Counted from the first letter of the stretch, positions 17,997 to 27,806 are shown. The stretch is DNA of 36,591 nucleotides from Singulisphaera sp. GP187 (GCA_945868575.1 CAMBMH010000022.1:1-36591), one strand, 5' to 3'. A program made the numbers and translations. The notes: generated from the sequence alone by a model not told the origin.

Positions 17997-19256
17997 ATGT
18001 CAGCACAACCCAAAATCGCAATTCTTGGCATCGGTCCCGACGGCGTGGATGGGCTCCCCACCCGTGAGCGCGATCTGCTTCTGCAAGCGGCAGTCGTTCT
18101 GGGACCTGTCAGTGTTCTGGATCGCTTGGGCCAATTGAGCGCGAGGCGAATTCCCCTTGGTCTCAACCTTGCCGAAACGGTGGAAACCCTGACCGGACTG
18201 GATCCAAACCATCGCGCTGTTGTTGTCGTAGGCGGCGATCCACTCTTTTATGGCCTTGCTAAGTACCTTTGTGAAAAACTGGGCAAGGATCGTTTCGAAG
18301 TCCTGCCCCATGTCTCCTCGATGCAGCTTGCCTTTGCGCGGATTAAGGAGAGTTGGGAGGATGCATACCTCGGGAATCTTCAAAATATCACTCTTCCCAA
18401 AATCCTCGATCGTATCCGCACAGCCGAGACGGTAGGCCTTTTCAGCTCCGATCAGGTTGGCCCAAAGGAACTGGCAAGGGAAATGCTTGCCAGGGGGATT
18501 GACTACTTCCGGGCCTATGTTTGTGAAAACCTTGGTACACCTGGCGAAAGAATCACCCAGGGTAATTTGACAGATCTGCTTTCCATGACTTTTGATCCGC
18601 TTAATGTTATCATTCTGAGGCGAAAGGAGGGGCGACCAGATGTTCCTATCGCCGCGAATAAATTTTGGCCTTTTGGCAATCCCGATGATGCTTTCGCCCA
18701 AAGCAGGCCCAAAAGTGGCCTGATTACCCAAGCCGAAGTCCGGGCATTGGCCCTTGCGCAATTGGTCCTTCGCCCGGGAACGATCTGCTGGGACATTGGA
18801 GCCGGTTCGGGCGCTGTCGCCATCGAGGCGGCCCGTTTTTGCGAGCCCGCCACTGTCTATGCCATCGAGGAGGATCCGGCCGATTACCACCTGATTCAGG
18901 CAAACGCCCAGACCATGGGAGTCGCCAATGTCAAAACGGTCCTTGGCCGGGCCCCGGAAGTCCTATCGGATCTGCCGGAACCCGATGCGATTTTTGTCGG
19001 GGGCATTGCACATGAAGTGGTCCGGGTTCTGGATAACGCCTGGCGCCGGTTGCGTCCGGGGGGCCGGTTGGTTGCCAATGTGGCCACAATCGAATCATTA
19101 AGCGAGGTTTATCGCCGCCTTCGCGAGCTGTCGGGTCCACAAGGCCAACTTGAGGTCCGTCTAATCCAAATTTCCCGTGGTGTCGACCAACTTAATGCCC
19201 TGAGGCTTGAGCCGCTTTCCCCAAGTTTTCTGCTTAGGGCGGAAAAGCCGATTTGA
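17997..19256 (+). CDS. cobL: Precorrin-6Y C5,15-methyltransferase (decarboxylating), CbiE-CbiT fusion
   Basis: N-terminal tetrapyrrole methylase (ILGIGPDGVDGLPTRERDLLLQAAVVLG..VVVVGGDPLFYGLAKYL) plus C-terminal CbiT SAM-methyltransferase (CWDIGAGSGAVAIEAARF..AIEEDPADYHLIQANAQTMG). Confidence 0.93.
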   Translation: MSAQPKIAILGIGPDGVDGLPTRERDLLLQAAVVLGPVSVLDRLGQLSARRIPLGLNLAETVETLTGLDPNHRAVVVVGGDPLFYGLAKYLCEKLGKDRFEVLPHVSSMQLAFARIKESWEDAYLGNLQNITLPKILDRIRTAETVGLFSSDQVGPKELAREMLARGIDYFRAYVCENLGTPGERITQGNLTDLLSMTFDPLNVIILRRKEGRPDVPIAANKFWPFGNPDDAFAQSRPKSGLITQAEVRALALAQLVLRPGTICWDIGAGSGAVAIEAARFCEPATVYAIEEDPADYHLIQANAQTMGVANVKTVLGRAPEVLSDLPEPDAIFVGGIAHEVVRVLDNAWRRLRPGGRLVANVATIESLSEVYRRLRELSGPQGQLEVRLIQISRGVDQLNALRLEPLSPSFLLRAEKPI

Positions 19257-19294
19257 TCCGCCAATAGTTTCACTTACCGAAAGATATTACGTAC

Positions 19295-19330
19295 AAAGAG
19301 GGGTGGCAATTTTGCCTACCCTCTTTTTTT
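19295..19330 (+). terminator. Intrinsic terminator after the cobL operon
   Basis: AAAGAGGG...GGCAA/TTGCC...CCCTCTTT hairpin (two internal mismatches) followed by a T-run. The T-run overlaps the stop codon of the convergent DUF1501 gene. Confidence 0.75.
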
Positions 19331-20765
19331 ATGCCAATATCGGATCAATTACTTCGCCGTGCACATCGGTCAGACGACGCTTGACCCCATTCGAGTAATA
19401 ACTGAGTCTGGTGTGATCGAGGCCCAAAAGGTGAAGCACCGTGGCATGAAAATCGTAGATGGTGGTTCTGCCGTCCACCGGAGCAAAGCCCAGCTCATCC
19501 GTTACGCCATGATGTCCCGGTTTAAGCCCCGCCCCCGCCATCCAGATTGTAAACGCAAACGGATGGTGATCGCGACCGCTTGCTCCCAAACCCTGGGTGA
19601 TGGGAGTGCGGCCAAATTCGGTGGTCCAAAGGATTAGGGTGTCTTCCCACATCCCTCTTGCCTTGAGGTCCGCAAGGAGCGCGGAAAACGGACGGTCAAT
19701 AACGGCCGATTGTGTCGTATGGTTTTCGCGCAAGTCCTCATGACCATCCCAGTTGATGCGTGGGGATCCGAAAGCCCCGCCATGAAACATTTGAACGAAC
19801 CGAACCCCCCGCTCCAGCATTCTCCTTGCAAGCAGGCAGTTTCTGGCAAATGGTTCCACTTTGGGATCGTCGAGGCCATAAAGGGATCGCACCGCTTTCG
19901 ATTCCCCTGAAAGATCGGCGACATGAGGTATCGCTGTTTGAAGTCTTCCAGCCATCTCATAGGACCGAATGCGTGCACGAAGAGTGTCATCGAGTGGTCG
20001 CTCGGCTGCGTAGCTTGTGTTTAAGGTTTCAAGCAATCCAAGACCTCCCTTGCGTGAAGCCGCATCAATTCCACCGGGGACTTCCAGATTGTCGACCAGT
20101 GGCCCTTTTCCACCCGTTTGCAAAGGGACACCCTGATAGGTTGCGGGAAGAAATCCACTGGACCAGTTGATGGAACCACCCGCCGGAAGCCCACGGGGAT
20201 CGGGAAGAACGACAAAAGCGGGCAATTCCTCGGTTTCCGCGCCCAGAGCGTATTGAACCCAGGAACCCATCGCGGGAAAGCCACTTTGTACAAACCCTGT
20301 ATTCATCTGAAAGCCGGCGGGAGTGTGATTTGCGCTTTTGGCCACCATCCCATGGAGGAAGGTCAGGTCATCCGCATGCCGGGATAGATTGGGGAAAATG
20401 TCCGACATCCAGGTTCCTGATTGTCCATATTGTTTGAAGCCGAAAGGCGATTTCATAATCCGGCCGGGCTGGCCGAAAAAGAGCTCCATCTTTTTTCCCT
20501 GGACCTCCTTACCTGCCTGTTTGGCAAGCTCGGGCTTGTAGTCGAAGGTGTCCACATGACTGATGCCTCCGGGATGAAAAATATGGAGGACGCGTTTGGC
20601 TTTTGGGACAAAATGAGGGAGTCCGATTTCGGGGCCGGGCATTGTGTTGCCCCCACCGGAAACTGAACGGGCCTGGTTTTCCCGTGCCAAAAGCCAGGCA
20701 AGCGCAACCCCACCCGTGCCGGTCCCCATGCGGTCCAGCCACAATCTCCGGTTGATCATCGACAT
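19329..20765 (-). CDS. DUF1501 domain-containing protein (sulfatase-like superfamily)
   Basis: NRRLWLDRMGTGTGGVALAWLL, AKRVLHIFHPGGISHVDTFDYKPEL, EDTLILWTTEFGRTPITQGLGASGRDHHPFAFTIWMAGAGLKPG are DUF1501 signatures. Confidence 0.95.
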   Translation of the reverse strand: MSMINRRLWLDRMGTGTGGVALAWLLARENQARSVSGGGNTMPGPEIGLPHFVPKAKRVLHIFHPGGISHVDTFDYKPELAKQAGKEVQGKKMELFFGQPGRIMKSPFGFKQYGQSGTWMSDIFPNLSRHADDLTFLHGMVAKSANHTPAGFQMNTGFVQSGFPAMGSWVQYALGAETEELPAFVVLPDPRGLPAGGSINWSSGFLPATYQGVPLQTGGKGPLVDNLEVPGGIDAASRKGGLGLLETLNTSYAAERPLDDTLRARIRSYEMAGRLQTAIPHVADLSGESKAVRSLYGLDDPKVEPFARNCLLARRMLERGVRFVQMFHGGAFGSPRINWDGHEDLRENHTTQSAVIDRPFSALLADLKARGMWEDTLILWTTEFGRTPITQGLGASGRDHHPFAFTIWMAGAGLKPGHHGVTDELGFAPVDGRTTIYDFHATVLHLLGLDHTRLSYYSNGVKRRLTDVHGEVIDPILA

Positions 20766-20775
20766 GGCGAAACCT

Positions 20776-23490
20776 CTATTTCAAATCCAAAAATTCGCTT
20801 GAATTGAAAACCGCCCAGATTACGGGACTCAGACCGGATTTTTTGGCAACCGTCAGGGCCAATTCCCGCTCTTTTGTTGTCACTTCGCGGCTGTAGGCTT
20901 TTCTCCACAGCATTTCAATCCCGCGGGAAAGATCGCCTTTCGATTCGCGCGAAAGCTCCAAAGCCAAATGGTCCGAGCGTCTTTGCACGAAGGGGTCGTT
21001 CATTAGCGCAAGCGCCTGAATCGGGGTGGTTGTCTGGTTGCGCCTGGCGGTTCGTACCGTGGGATCGGGGCAGTCAAACGCCTCCAGAAGCGGACTACGG
21101 GCGGAACGGATCACTGTTCGATATACGGATCTGGCGAGAAACGCCGGTTCTTCCTTGAGAATGGGTTTGTAGAACACTGACCCATAGGATTCGGTGGTGT
21201 AGGGTCGAAACCCCGGACCACCGGATTGGGAACCAAGTTGTCCCGAAACAAAAAGAATACTGTCCCGAATCGCCTCGGCATCAAGCCTGCGTGGCGGAAA
21301 ACGCCATAAAAGGCGACTTTGGGAATCCTTTTTCCATGCTTCGGGACGATCGTCGGAGGACTGCTGATAAGTCCTCGACATGAGGATCAGTTTGTGGAGC
21401 GGCTTGGTCCTGAAATCGTTTTCAACGAAAAATCTCGCAAGGAAGTCAAGCAGCTCGGGATGCGTCGGCAAACTGCCCTGGTGACCAAAGTCACTGGAAG
21501 AATCGACCAGCCCCGTTCCAAAATGGTTTTGCCAAACCCGGTTCACCCAAACCCGTGAAAGCAGGGGATTGTCCGGATGACCGATCCATTCGGCCAGTGC
21601 AAGTCGCCTTGCCTGGTCGGGCGCATCTACAGGTAACCCGAAATCCGGGCTTTTGTGCGGCAAAAGCCCAAAAGCCCCCGGGGGTGCCTCCGCTTCAGGA
21701 CGATCAATATCCCCGCGGGACAGGACTTTTTGCACGCCTGGGTTTGTGGAAATGGCGGCATAGGACTGCGGGTCGGGTTCGTTGGGTTTAACCTGCAATA
21801 TTTCCAATTGATTCCGCTTCTTTTCCAGCGAATCCCATTCGGTTTTCTCTTCACGATTGAGAAATTTTGCAATTTCAGGTCCACCGGACACCCTGGCCCC
21901 AGCACGGAAAGAGTCCCTGATTTCCAATGGGGAAAGGACACGGGTATGGAGCCGGGCTTCGGTTACTTCCCCGGCAAAAAAGGGTGACCCTCCACCGGTG
22001 TGACGGATTCCCACGACCAGACGCGCCGAGCCGGCGTCGGGATGAAACAAAGGGGCAGAAGGTTTGTAGGCGGCTCCGTACGCAGCTCCATTGCGATACA
22101 ACTGAATGTTGCCATCCCGGTCATAAGTGGCAGCCACATGTACCCAATCCGGAGAGGAAGTCTCTTTGGTAGCCCCTGAAGCTCCAAGGGGTTTGGTCCG
22201 AACATAGCCCTCACTGCCGGAAATCCAAAATCCTGTTTCAAGTTCTCCAAGTACTATGGTGTCAAATCTGGTTCCATCCAGGCTTTCTAAACCAACCACC
22301 CCGCCTCCTTTTTGGTCCAGATTGGATGGGTGAACCCAAGCCTCCAGGGTTTTTTCGGCAATTGCAAAAGGGATTGGTGAGGTTCGAAAATGGGCACCGG
22401 CACCGTTGAGTACAATTGCGCCCCGTTCGATTTTGGCTCCGCCAAGAAGTTCGCCCCGGGGTTTTTCGGATTCCCAAAACGATTCGCGAATTCTCGGTTT
22501 TGGTCCGGAGAATTCCAGGCCAACCCGCTTGGCAACCCGCAAGCGAACCGCATCTATCGTAGCATCGACCTGTTCCAGATCCTTGCGGATTTTTTGGATT
22601 TCGTTTTGGCGCTTGGCAATATCCTGGGGGCCAAGGATTCCCCGGTCTCCAACCTTGACCCCGGCCAGGGCCGCTTTGAACCTGTGGTATTCGGATAGGG
22701 AAATCGGATCGAATTTATGGTTGTGACAACGGGCGCAGTGGACCGTCAAGCCAAGGAACGCCTGTCCTGTCGTGCCTGCCATCTCCTCGAGCTCATCTTC
22801 CCGGGCTCTTTCCCGAATGACTCGGGAGGCAGCCGCAGTCCCCGCCTGGTCCCAAGGACCCGACACAAGAAATCCGGTCGCGACCACCCCAGCGGAACCA
22901 GCGCCAGGCAAAAGGTCACCGGCGATTTGAAGTTTTACAAAATCAAGATAGCTGATGTCTTTTTGAAACGATTCAATCACCCAATCCCTGTACCTCCAGG
23001 CATTTTCCCGCGCCCTGTCATACTCAAAGCCGTGACTTTCCGCGAAGCGGGCGACATCAAGCCAGTGCCTTGCCCATCGTTCGCCGTATGCCTTGGTCGC
23101 AAGGAGTCTGTCGATTTCGGCCTCATAGGCCTTGGTGGAAGGATCCTTGAGAAATCGCTCCAAATCTTCCGTTTTCGGAGGCAAACCGACGAGGTCGAGG
23201 TGAAGCCGCCTTAGAAGCGTAGCCGGATCGGCCTGTTTGGAGCCCACCAATTCTGATCCAGCCAATTTTGAAGCGACAAACCTGTCGATTGGATTGGCAT
23301 CCCAACCAGCAAGTTGGGAGGGCCAATTCGAGGGTAATGGGGGAATAACTGGCTTTCCCAAAGGCTGCCATGCCCAAAAGGAATCCCTGGCCGGGGTCCT
23401 TGTTTTTGCGGAGCTGGAGTCCTTTTCGTTTGCCCACAGGGTACCGAAGCAAAAAAGGACCAATAAAAATGGAGTGCCAATGCGGCCCAT
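20776..23490 (-). CDS. DUF1549 / LamG (concanavalin-like) / DUF1553 domain protein, secreted
   Basis: PIDRFVASKL..LLRRLHLDLVGLPPKTEDLERFL; ERWARHWLDVARFAESHGFEYDR; HCARCHNHKFDPI; LamG-like EKTLEAWVHPSN; C-terminal RVWVNRVWQNHFGTGLVDSSSDFG and PIQALALMNDPFVQ. Confidence 0.95.
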   Translation of the reverse strand: MGRIGTPFLLVLFCFGTLWANEKDSSSAKTRTPARDSFWAWQPLGKPVIPPLPSNWPSQLAGWDANPIDRFVASKLAGSELVGSKQADPATLLRRLHLDLVGLPPKTEDLERFLKDPSTKAYEAEIDRLLATKAYGERWARHWLDVARFAESHGFEYDRARENAWRYRDWVIESFQKDISYLDFVKLQIAGDLLPGAGSAGVVATGFLVSGPWDQAGTAAASRVIRERAREDELEEMAGTTGQAFLGLTVHCARCHNHKFDPISLSEYHRFKAALAGVKVGDRGILGPQDIAKRQNEIQKIRKDLEQVDATIDAVRLRVAKRVGLEFSGPKPRIRESFWESEKPRGELLGGAKIERGAIVLNGAGAHFRTSPIPFAIAEKTLEAWVHPSNLDQKGGGVVGLESLDGTRFDTIVLGELETGFWISGSEGYVRTKPLGASGATKETSSPDWVHVAATYDRDGNIQLYRNGAAYGAAYKPSAPLFHPDAGSARLVVGIRHTGGGSPFFAGEVTEARLHTRVLSPLEIRDSFRAGARVSGGPEIAKFLNREEKTEWDSLEKKRNQLEILQVKPNEPDPQSYAAISTNPGVQKVLSRGDIDRPEAEAPPGAFGLLPHKSPDFGLPVDAPDQARRLALAEWIGHPDNPLLSRVWVNRVWQNHFGTGLVDSSSDFGHQGSLPTHPELLDFLARFFVENDFRTKPLHKLILMSRTYQQSSDDRPEAWKKDSQSRLLWRFPPRRLDAEAIRDSILFVSGQLGSQSGGPGFRPYTTESYGSVFYKPILKEEPAFLARSVYRTVIRSARSPLLEAFDCPDPTVRTARRNQTTTPIQALALMNDPFVQRRSDHLALELSRESKGDLSRGIEMLWRKAYSREVTTKERELALTVAKKSGLSPVIWAVFNSSEFLDLK

Positions 23491-23666
23491 GGGAGAGGAT
23501 CCCGGGTAGGAGTATTATGGCCGTAACAAATTCTATTTTGGGCGGGGCGGGCCTTTCGGACAAGAAAAATTGGACTCAGCAATTGGATATCTTCAAAATA
23601 ACTCCCTGGTCCTGAAAACTCCATGTCCCAGACGCCATTTTCCCCATGTATTAGGGTTCCCAAGTC

Positions 23667-24509
23667 GTGAAAACATTCATGGATACCTCCTGGTTTCCTC
23701 TGGCAGGATTGATCCTCACGGTGCTTGCGAGACCCTGCGGTGCTCTGTCAGGCGAGGATTGGCAGAAGATTGAGGACATCTCCTTTACGGCGAATATCGA
23801 CAAAACGGTTCAGCGATATGTCCTAATGCTGCCCAAGGATTTTGATCATTCAAAAGCCCATGATGTTCTGGTTGCCTTGCATGGCCACGGGTCGGACCGA
23901 TGGCAATTTGCCAATTCCGAAAGGGATGAATGCAAGGCGGCGCGGAACTTTTCCCGAACCAATAACCTGATTTTTGTCAGCCCCGATTACCGGGCCAAAA
24001 CCTCCTGGATGGGGCCCAAAGCCGAGGCGGACGTGGTTCAAATCTTTCAGGAGCTGCGAACAAAGTACAAGGTGGACCGGATCTTTTTGACCGGAGGATC
24101 AATGGGCGGCTCCTCGGCGCTTACTTTCGCCGCAATCCATCCCGATTTGGTGTCGGGTGTCGCCGCAATGAACCCCACATCCAACCATTTGGAATATGAT
24201 CAATTCCAGGATGTGATAGCCGAATCCTTTGGCGGTCCCAAGCACATTAACACCAGCGAGTACAAGCGCCGCAGTCCCGAATATTGGCCGGAAAAATTCA
24301 CCATGCCGGTGGGTGTCACCACCGGAGGAAAGGACACGCTGGTTCCACCCCAAAGCACACTTCGCCTGGCCAAGGTGCTGCAATTGCTCAAGCGGGATGT
24401 GCTATTGATCCACAGGGTCAACGGGGGCCATGAAACCAACCTGGCGGATGCGACAACCATATTGAATTATGTTTGGCAAAAGTCCAAGTCGGCTTCGGTT
24501 GCACGGTAA
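23667..24509 (+). CDS. Secreted alpha/beta hydrolase, PHB depolymerase / esterase-like
   Basis: Signal peptide; YVLMLPKDFDHSKAHDVLVALHGHGSDRW; IFLTGGSMGGSSALTFAAIHPDLVSGVAAMNP (GGSMGG nucleophile elbow); HRVNGGHETN. Confidence 0.85.
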   Translation: MKTFMDTSWFPLAGLILTVLARPCGALSGEDWQKIEDISFTANIDKTVQRYVLMLPKDFDHSKAHDVLVALHGHGSDRWQFANSERDECKAARNFSRTNNLIFVSPDYRAKTSWMGPKAEADVVQIFQELRTKYKVDRIFLTGGSMGGSSALTFAAIHPDLVSGVAAMNPTSNHLEYDQFQDVIAESFGGPKHINTSEYKRRSPEYWPEKFTMPVGVTTGGKDTLVPPQSTLRLAKVLQLLKRDVLLIHRVNGGHETNLADATTILNYVWQKSKSASVAR

Positions 24510-24664
24510 AATCGCACATTTCAGGGATTGTAAAAATTTCACGAAAACCAACTGGCCCTGTGTTGACCGATTCCCTGGATTTGTAATGAGACCCCTCAAT
24601 TCCCAAAGTCGATCCGGACCAAACGAAAAGCAGACTTAAAAACCAGGAAAAAAGGATAAGGAAA

Positions 24665-27600
24665 TTACTCAAGGCCGAGTTTGCGCATACGGCTGACCAG
24701 GGTGCTCCTCGGGATTCCCAGATTGCGTGCCGCCACGGATTTGTTGCCGGCGGCGCCAGTAATCGCGCGGGAAATCCGTTCTTTTTCGCGCTCAAGCCAT
24801 TCGTGCCTTTTTTGCGTAGCAAGTCCCGGTTTGGATTGGTTTGCCGCGCCTCGCTGGGACCGTGCAGAGTTTGGTTGGAAATTGGGGGAGAAAAGCGCCA
24901 GATAGGGATCTTCGGGCAAATGGGAATTTGGGCCTGTATCAAAACCCAAGTGGCGTGGCAAAATGATCCCGCCCTCGGCGAGCATCATGGCTCTTTCGAG
25001 GTGATTTTGTAATTCGCGGATATTTCCGGGCCAATTATGACCTTTAAGCATGGCCAGCGCCTCGTCATCGATGGGAGGAGCCGCGATCCCCGATTTGGAG
25101 GATGCCCGCTGGAGCAGGTCGGTTGCAAGTTCCGGGATATCGATCTGTCGCTCCCTAAGAGGGGGAAGGTAGATCGGGAAAACATTAAGGCGGTAGAAGA
25201 GGTCACGGCGAAACACCCCTTTATCCATTAATTCTTCCAAATTTCTGTGGGTTGCCGCGATGATCCGCACATCCACCGTCAGCGATTCGTTGGAACCGAC
25301 CCGCTCGAATGTCCTCTCCTGAAGGACACGCAAAAGTTTGGTCTGAACTTCGGGAGAAATATCACCAATTTCATCAAGAAAAAGAGTTCCTCCATCAGCC
25401 ATCTCAAAACGCCCAGGTTTGTCCCGGTGGGCGTTTGTGAACGCGCCACGAACATGACCAAACAATTCGCTCTCCAAAAGCCCTGCGGCCAAAGCGGCGC
25501 AATGAACCTTTACCAGTGGCTTTCCGCCTCGCGGGCTGCGTTCGTGGATCCATTCCGCAAGGATTTCCTTTCCTGTTCCGGATTCACCCCGTAGCAGGAC
25601 CGCCGAGGAACTGGGCGCTACCTTGCGAGCCATTTCCAATAGATCAACACATGCAGGGGAAGTCCCAATCAGCCTTGACCGACTTCCCACCGGTGAGAGA
25701 TCCGCGCTTGTCGAGGCAACCTCCAATGAGGGTTCCGGGGGTTCAGGCCGGGCCCGGGTAAGTTGTGCCTGGAGGGAGTGGATATGTTGCTGTTGGCGGG
25801 CAATTTGGTCCACCTTGGTCTGAAGCTCCCGTCCCAGCGATTCGATATGCCGATGCTCCTCGCCGTTAACCATTGCAAGTGCCGTGATTTGCGCCAAAGC
25901 AAGAACCAGGTGACGCAAATCTTCAGGGAAGCCATGATCCGGGCGTGTGCCCAGATAAAGGATTCCTCGAAGTTTCCCCTCGTGACGAAGCCCTACCGCC
26001 GCGCCCATTCCCATGCTGGCTAGGTGGCTCTTCCATAGCGCGAGTTGAGGGGTCGCGGATGCGCTCCCCGTGGATTCGAGGCTGATAAACGGGACGCGGG
26101 CCAAGCGGTCCCATAGTCCCGCTTCATCGGAAACCTGCGCTGGAGGGGCCTCGCCTCCCTGGTGGACAACCAAAGCCATCCCTTGGGGATCTATCAGATA
26201 AATCGCTCCCCGTTTTACTTCGACGACCTGGGTGGCATGGCGAAGAAGTGCCCGAGCCAAGGTGTTTGGATCGACCAGACGGTCGACCACCTGGTGCATT
26301 TCATGAAGTGTTTCATCGAGTTGTCGGCGCTGTTGGCGAAAACGGCTGATGACCACCGCAAGAATCCGACCCCTGGTCAAATCAAGCAGGATCACAAGGA
26401 CCAAGGCTGTGGTTGCGACTGCGAGGATTTGTCCGGCGGATGGAACCTCGGCAACCTGGAGGCCCACAAAAACCATTCCGAAGAAAATCAGTGCGTAGTA
26501 AAAGAATCCCGCAAATCCGGAAACAAGAAGGATATTCATGCCGCCGCCCACATACCGCTCGAGCATTTGCAAGCGGTAGCGGGTCAGGCTAATGGCAAAA
26601 GCCACCGTAACGATCGAGCTTGCTGCCAGCATAGGCCAGGTATTTTCACCACTACCCAGGCGTGCCCGGGGGGAAAAGGAGAGCCAAAGAGTGTAGCCAA
26701 TTGGAATCAGAGCAGCACTAAGACCCGCAAGGATCCAGCGGATTTGGCTTTTTTCGGTTGGATCGGAAGCGCGCCTGAGAGAGTCCGCCAGAACCAGCCA
26801 ACCAGAAACATAAAGGACCGAGGAAATGGCTATGTAGGCGTAGATCCACCATAGCATGGTGGCCAAACCCTTTTGAAAAGCTTCGGCCAACTCGGGCTTG
26901 TCGACACCCATTCCTTCAAGCCAGCGAATGACAAACCAGTGGAAGAAAAAGATCCCAAGGAAGCTCCCGGCGGGACCATACATGGTGGCCTTGATTAGCC
27001 AGGGGTGGTTTTCCATCAGGGGGTGGGTGCGCGGGAACCTAAGGAAAAAGTGAAGACTGACCGGCATCAGTAACGCGGCACTTATGACAAACCAGGACAG
27101 GAGCACCGGGGAATTGGCGATTTGGGTCCAGTGGTATCCGCCCATGTAGGCTCCCACGGAAACCAGTGTCATCCAGAAGAACACATGGGAGAAGCGGCTT
27201 TCGGATTGCCGCCAGTAAAGGACCAATCCCAATGCAAAAAGGGCGAGCTTTAAAAGGAGCCAAAGTGCGGATGGGACAAGGGAAACAAACGAGGCGGGGG
27301 ACGGGCGGAGGATAACCTCCTGGATCTCGCCCGTTTGGGCCCTCTGGAATTTCAGACGGAGCGATTCTGTGCTTGTCAGCAAAGAAGGGGATTCCAGCCG
27401 ATCAAGCCATGAAGGCCAGGAGGTAATCGGTTGATTGTTCCATGAGAGGAGTTTGTCTCCAACCTCCGGCCAGGTTTCTTTTGGCGAAAGGAAGAATTTG
27501 GGTTCGGTGCGAAGGACGGTAAGGGCAAAGGTGGATTGGACCCCAATATGGGGAAATGTTGCTGCTCTCCAAAAGATTGCCATGGCAAGAAGCACAACGC

Positions 27601-27670
27601 ATAAGGCAGCAATAAACAATCCAAGCTTGGTAATTAAGGAGATCGGGGGGGAATTTGGGGCATTGTTCAT
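24665..27670 (-). CDS. Membrane-anchored sigma-54-dependent activator: multi-TM, PDZ-like segment, GAF, AAA+, Fis HTH
   Basis: AAA+ Walker A GESGTGKE, Walker B GGTLFLDEIGD, ELFGHVRGAFTNAHRDKPGRFE, VDVRIIAATHRNLEELM; C-terminal AAGNKSVAARNLGIPRSTLVSRMRKLGL. Start assigned to the ATG at 27670 (MNNAPNSPPIS); the ORF extends to 27910. Confidence 0.92.
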   Translation of the reverse strand: MNNAPNSPPISLITKLGLFIAALCVVLLAMAIFWRAATFPHIGVQSTFALTVLRTEPKFFLSPKETWPEVGDKLLSWNNQPITSWPSWLDRLESPSLLTSTESLRLKFQRAQTGEIQEVILRPSPASFVSLVPSALWLLLKLALFALGLVLYWRQSESRFSHVFFWMTLVSVGAYMGGYHWTQIANSPVLLSWFVISAALLMPVSLHFFLRFPRTHPLMENHPWLIKATMYGPAGSFLGIFFFHWFVIRWLEGMGVDKPELAEAFQKGLATMLWWIYAYIAISSVLYVSGWLVLADSLRRASDPTEKSQIRWILAGLSAALIPIGYTLWLSFSPRARLGSGENTWPMLAASSIVTVAFAISLTRYRLQMLERYVGGGMNILLVSGFAGFFYYALIFFGMVFVGLQVAEVPSAGQILAVATTALVLVILLDLTRGRILAVVISRFRQQRRQLDETLHEMHQVVDRLVDPNTLARALLRHATQVVEVKRGAIYLIDPQGMALVVHQGGEAPPAQVSDEAGLWDRLARVPFISLESTGSASATPQLALWKSHLASMGMGAAVGLRHEGKLRGILYLGTRPDHGFPEDLRHLVLALAQITALAMVNGEEHRHIESLGRELQTKVDQIARQQQHIHSLQAQLTRARPEPPEPSLEVASTSADLSPVGSRSRLIGTSPACVDLLEMARKVAPSSSAVLLRGESGTGKEILAEWIHERSPRGGKPLVKVHCAALAAGLLESELFGHVRGAFTNAHRDKPGRFEMADGGTLFLDEIGDISPEVQTKLLRVLQERTFERVGSNESLTVDVRIIAATHRNLEELMDKGVFRRDLFYRLNVFPIYLPPLRERQIDIPELATDLLQRASSKSGIAAPPIDDEALAMLKGHNWPGNIRELQNHLERAMMLAEGGIILPRHLGFDTGPNSHLPEDPYLALFSPNFQPNSARSQRGAANQSKPGLATQKRHEWLEREKERISRAITGAAGNKSVAARNLGIPRSTLVSRMRKLGLE

Positions 27671-27734
27671 TGAGGCATATTCTTTGGATTCGGGCTTGAT
27701 TGTTGAAAATTGGTGCCCGGCTCGACTCACGAAT

Positions 27735-27806
27735 ATTAACGAAAAATGGTGGCAACTGGGAAGTCGGGATCTGATTTTTTGGCGAAATTGACCCAATTTC
27801 GTTAAT
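27735..27806. promoter_or_regulatory. Inverted-repeat cluster upstream of the sigma-54 activator (candidate operator)
   Basis: CGAAATTG-ACC-CAATTTCG (27783-27801, perfect 8-bp arms), plus ATTAACGAAA (27735-27744) inverted against TTTCGTTAAT (27797-27806). Confidence 0.45.

Noticed and set aside
18000-18890. 296-aa minus-strand ORF
   Set aside because: Antisense to cobL, whose family motifs are clear on the plus strand.
26162-26854. 230-aa plus-strand ORF
   Set aside because: Antisense to the GAF/TM region of the sigma-54 activator; His/Cys-rich composition is a shadow of hydrophobic codons.
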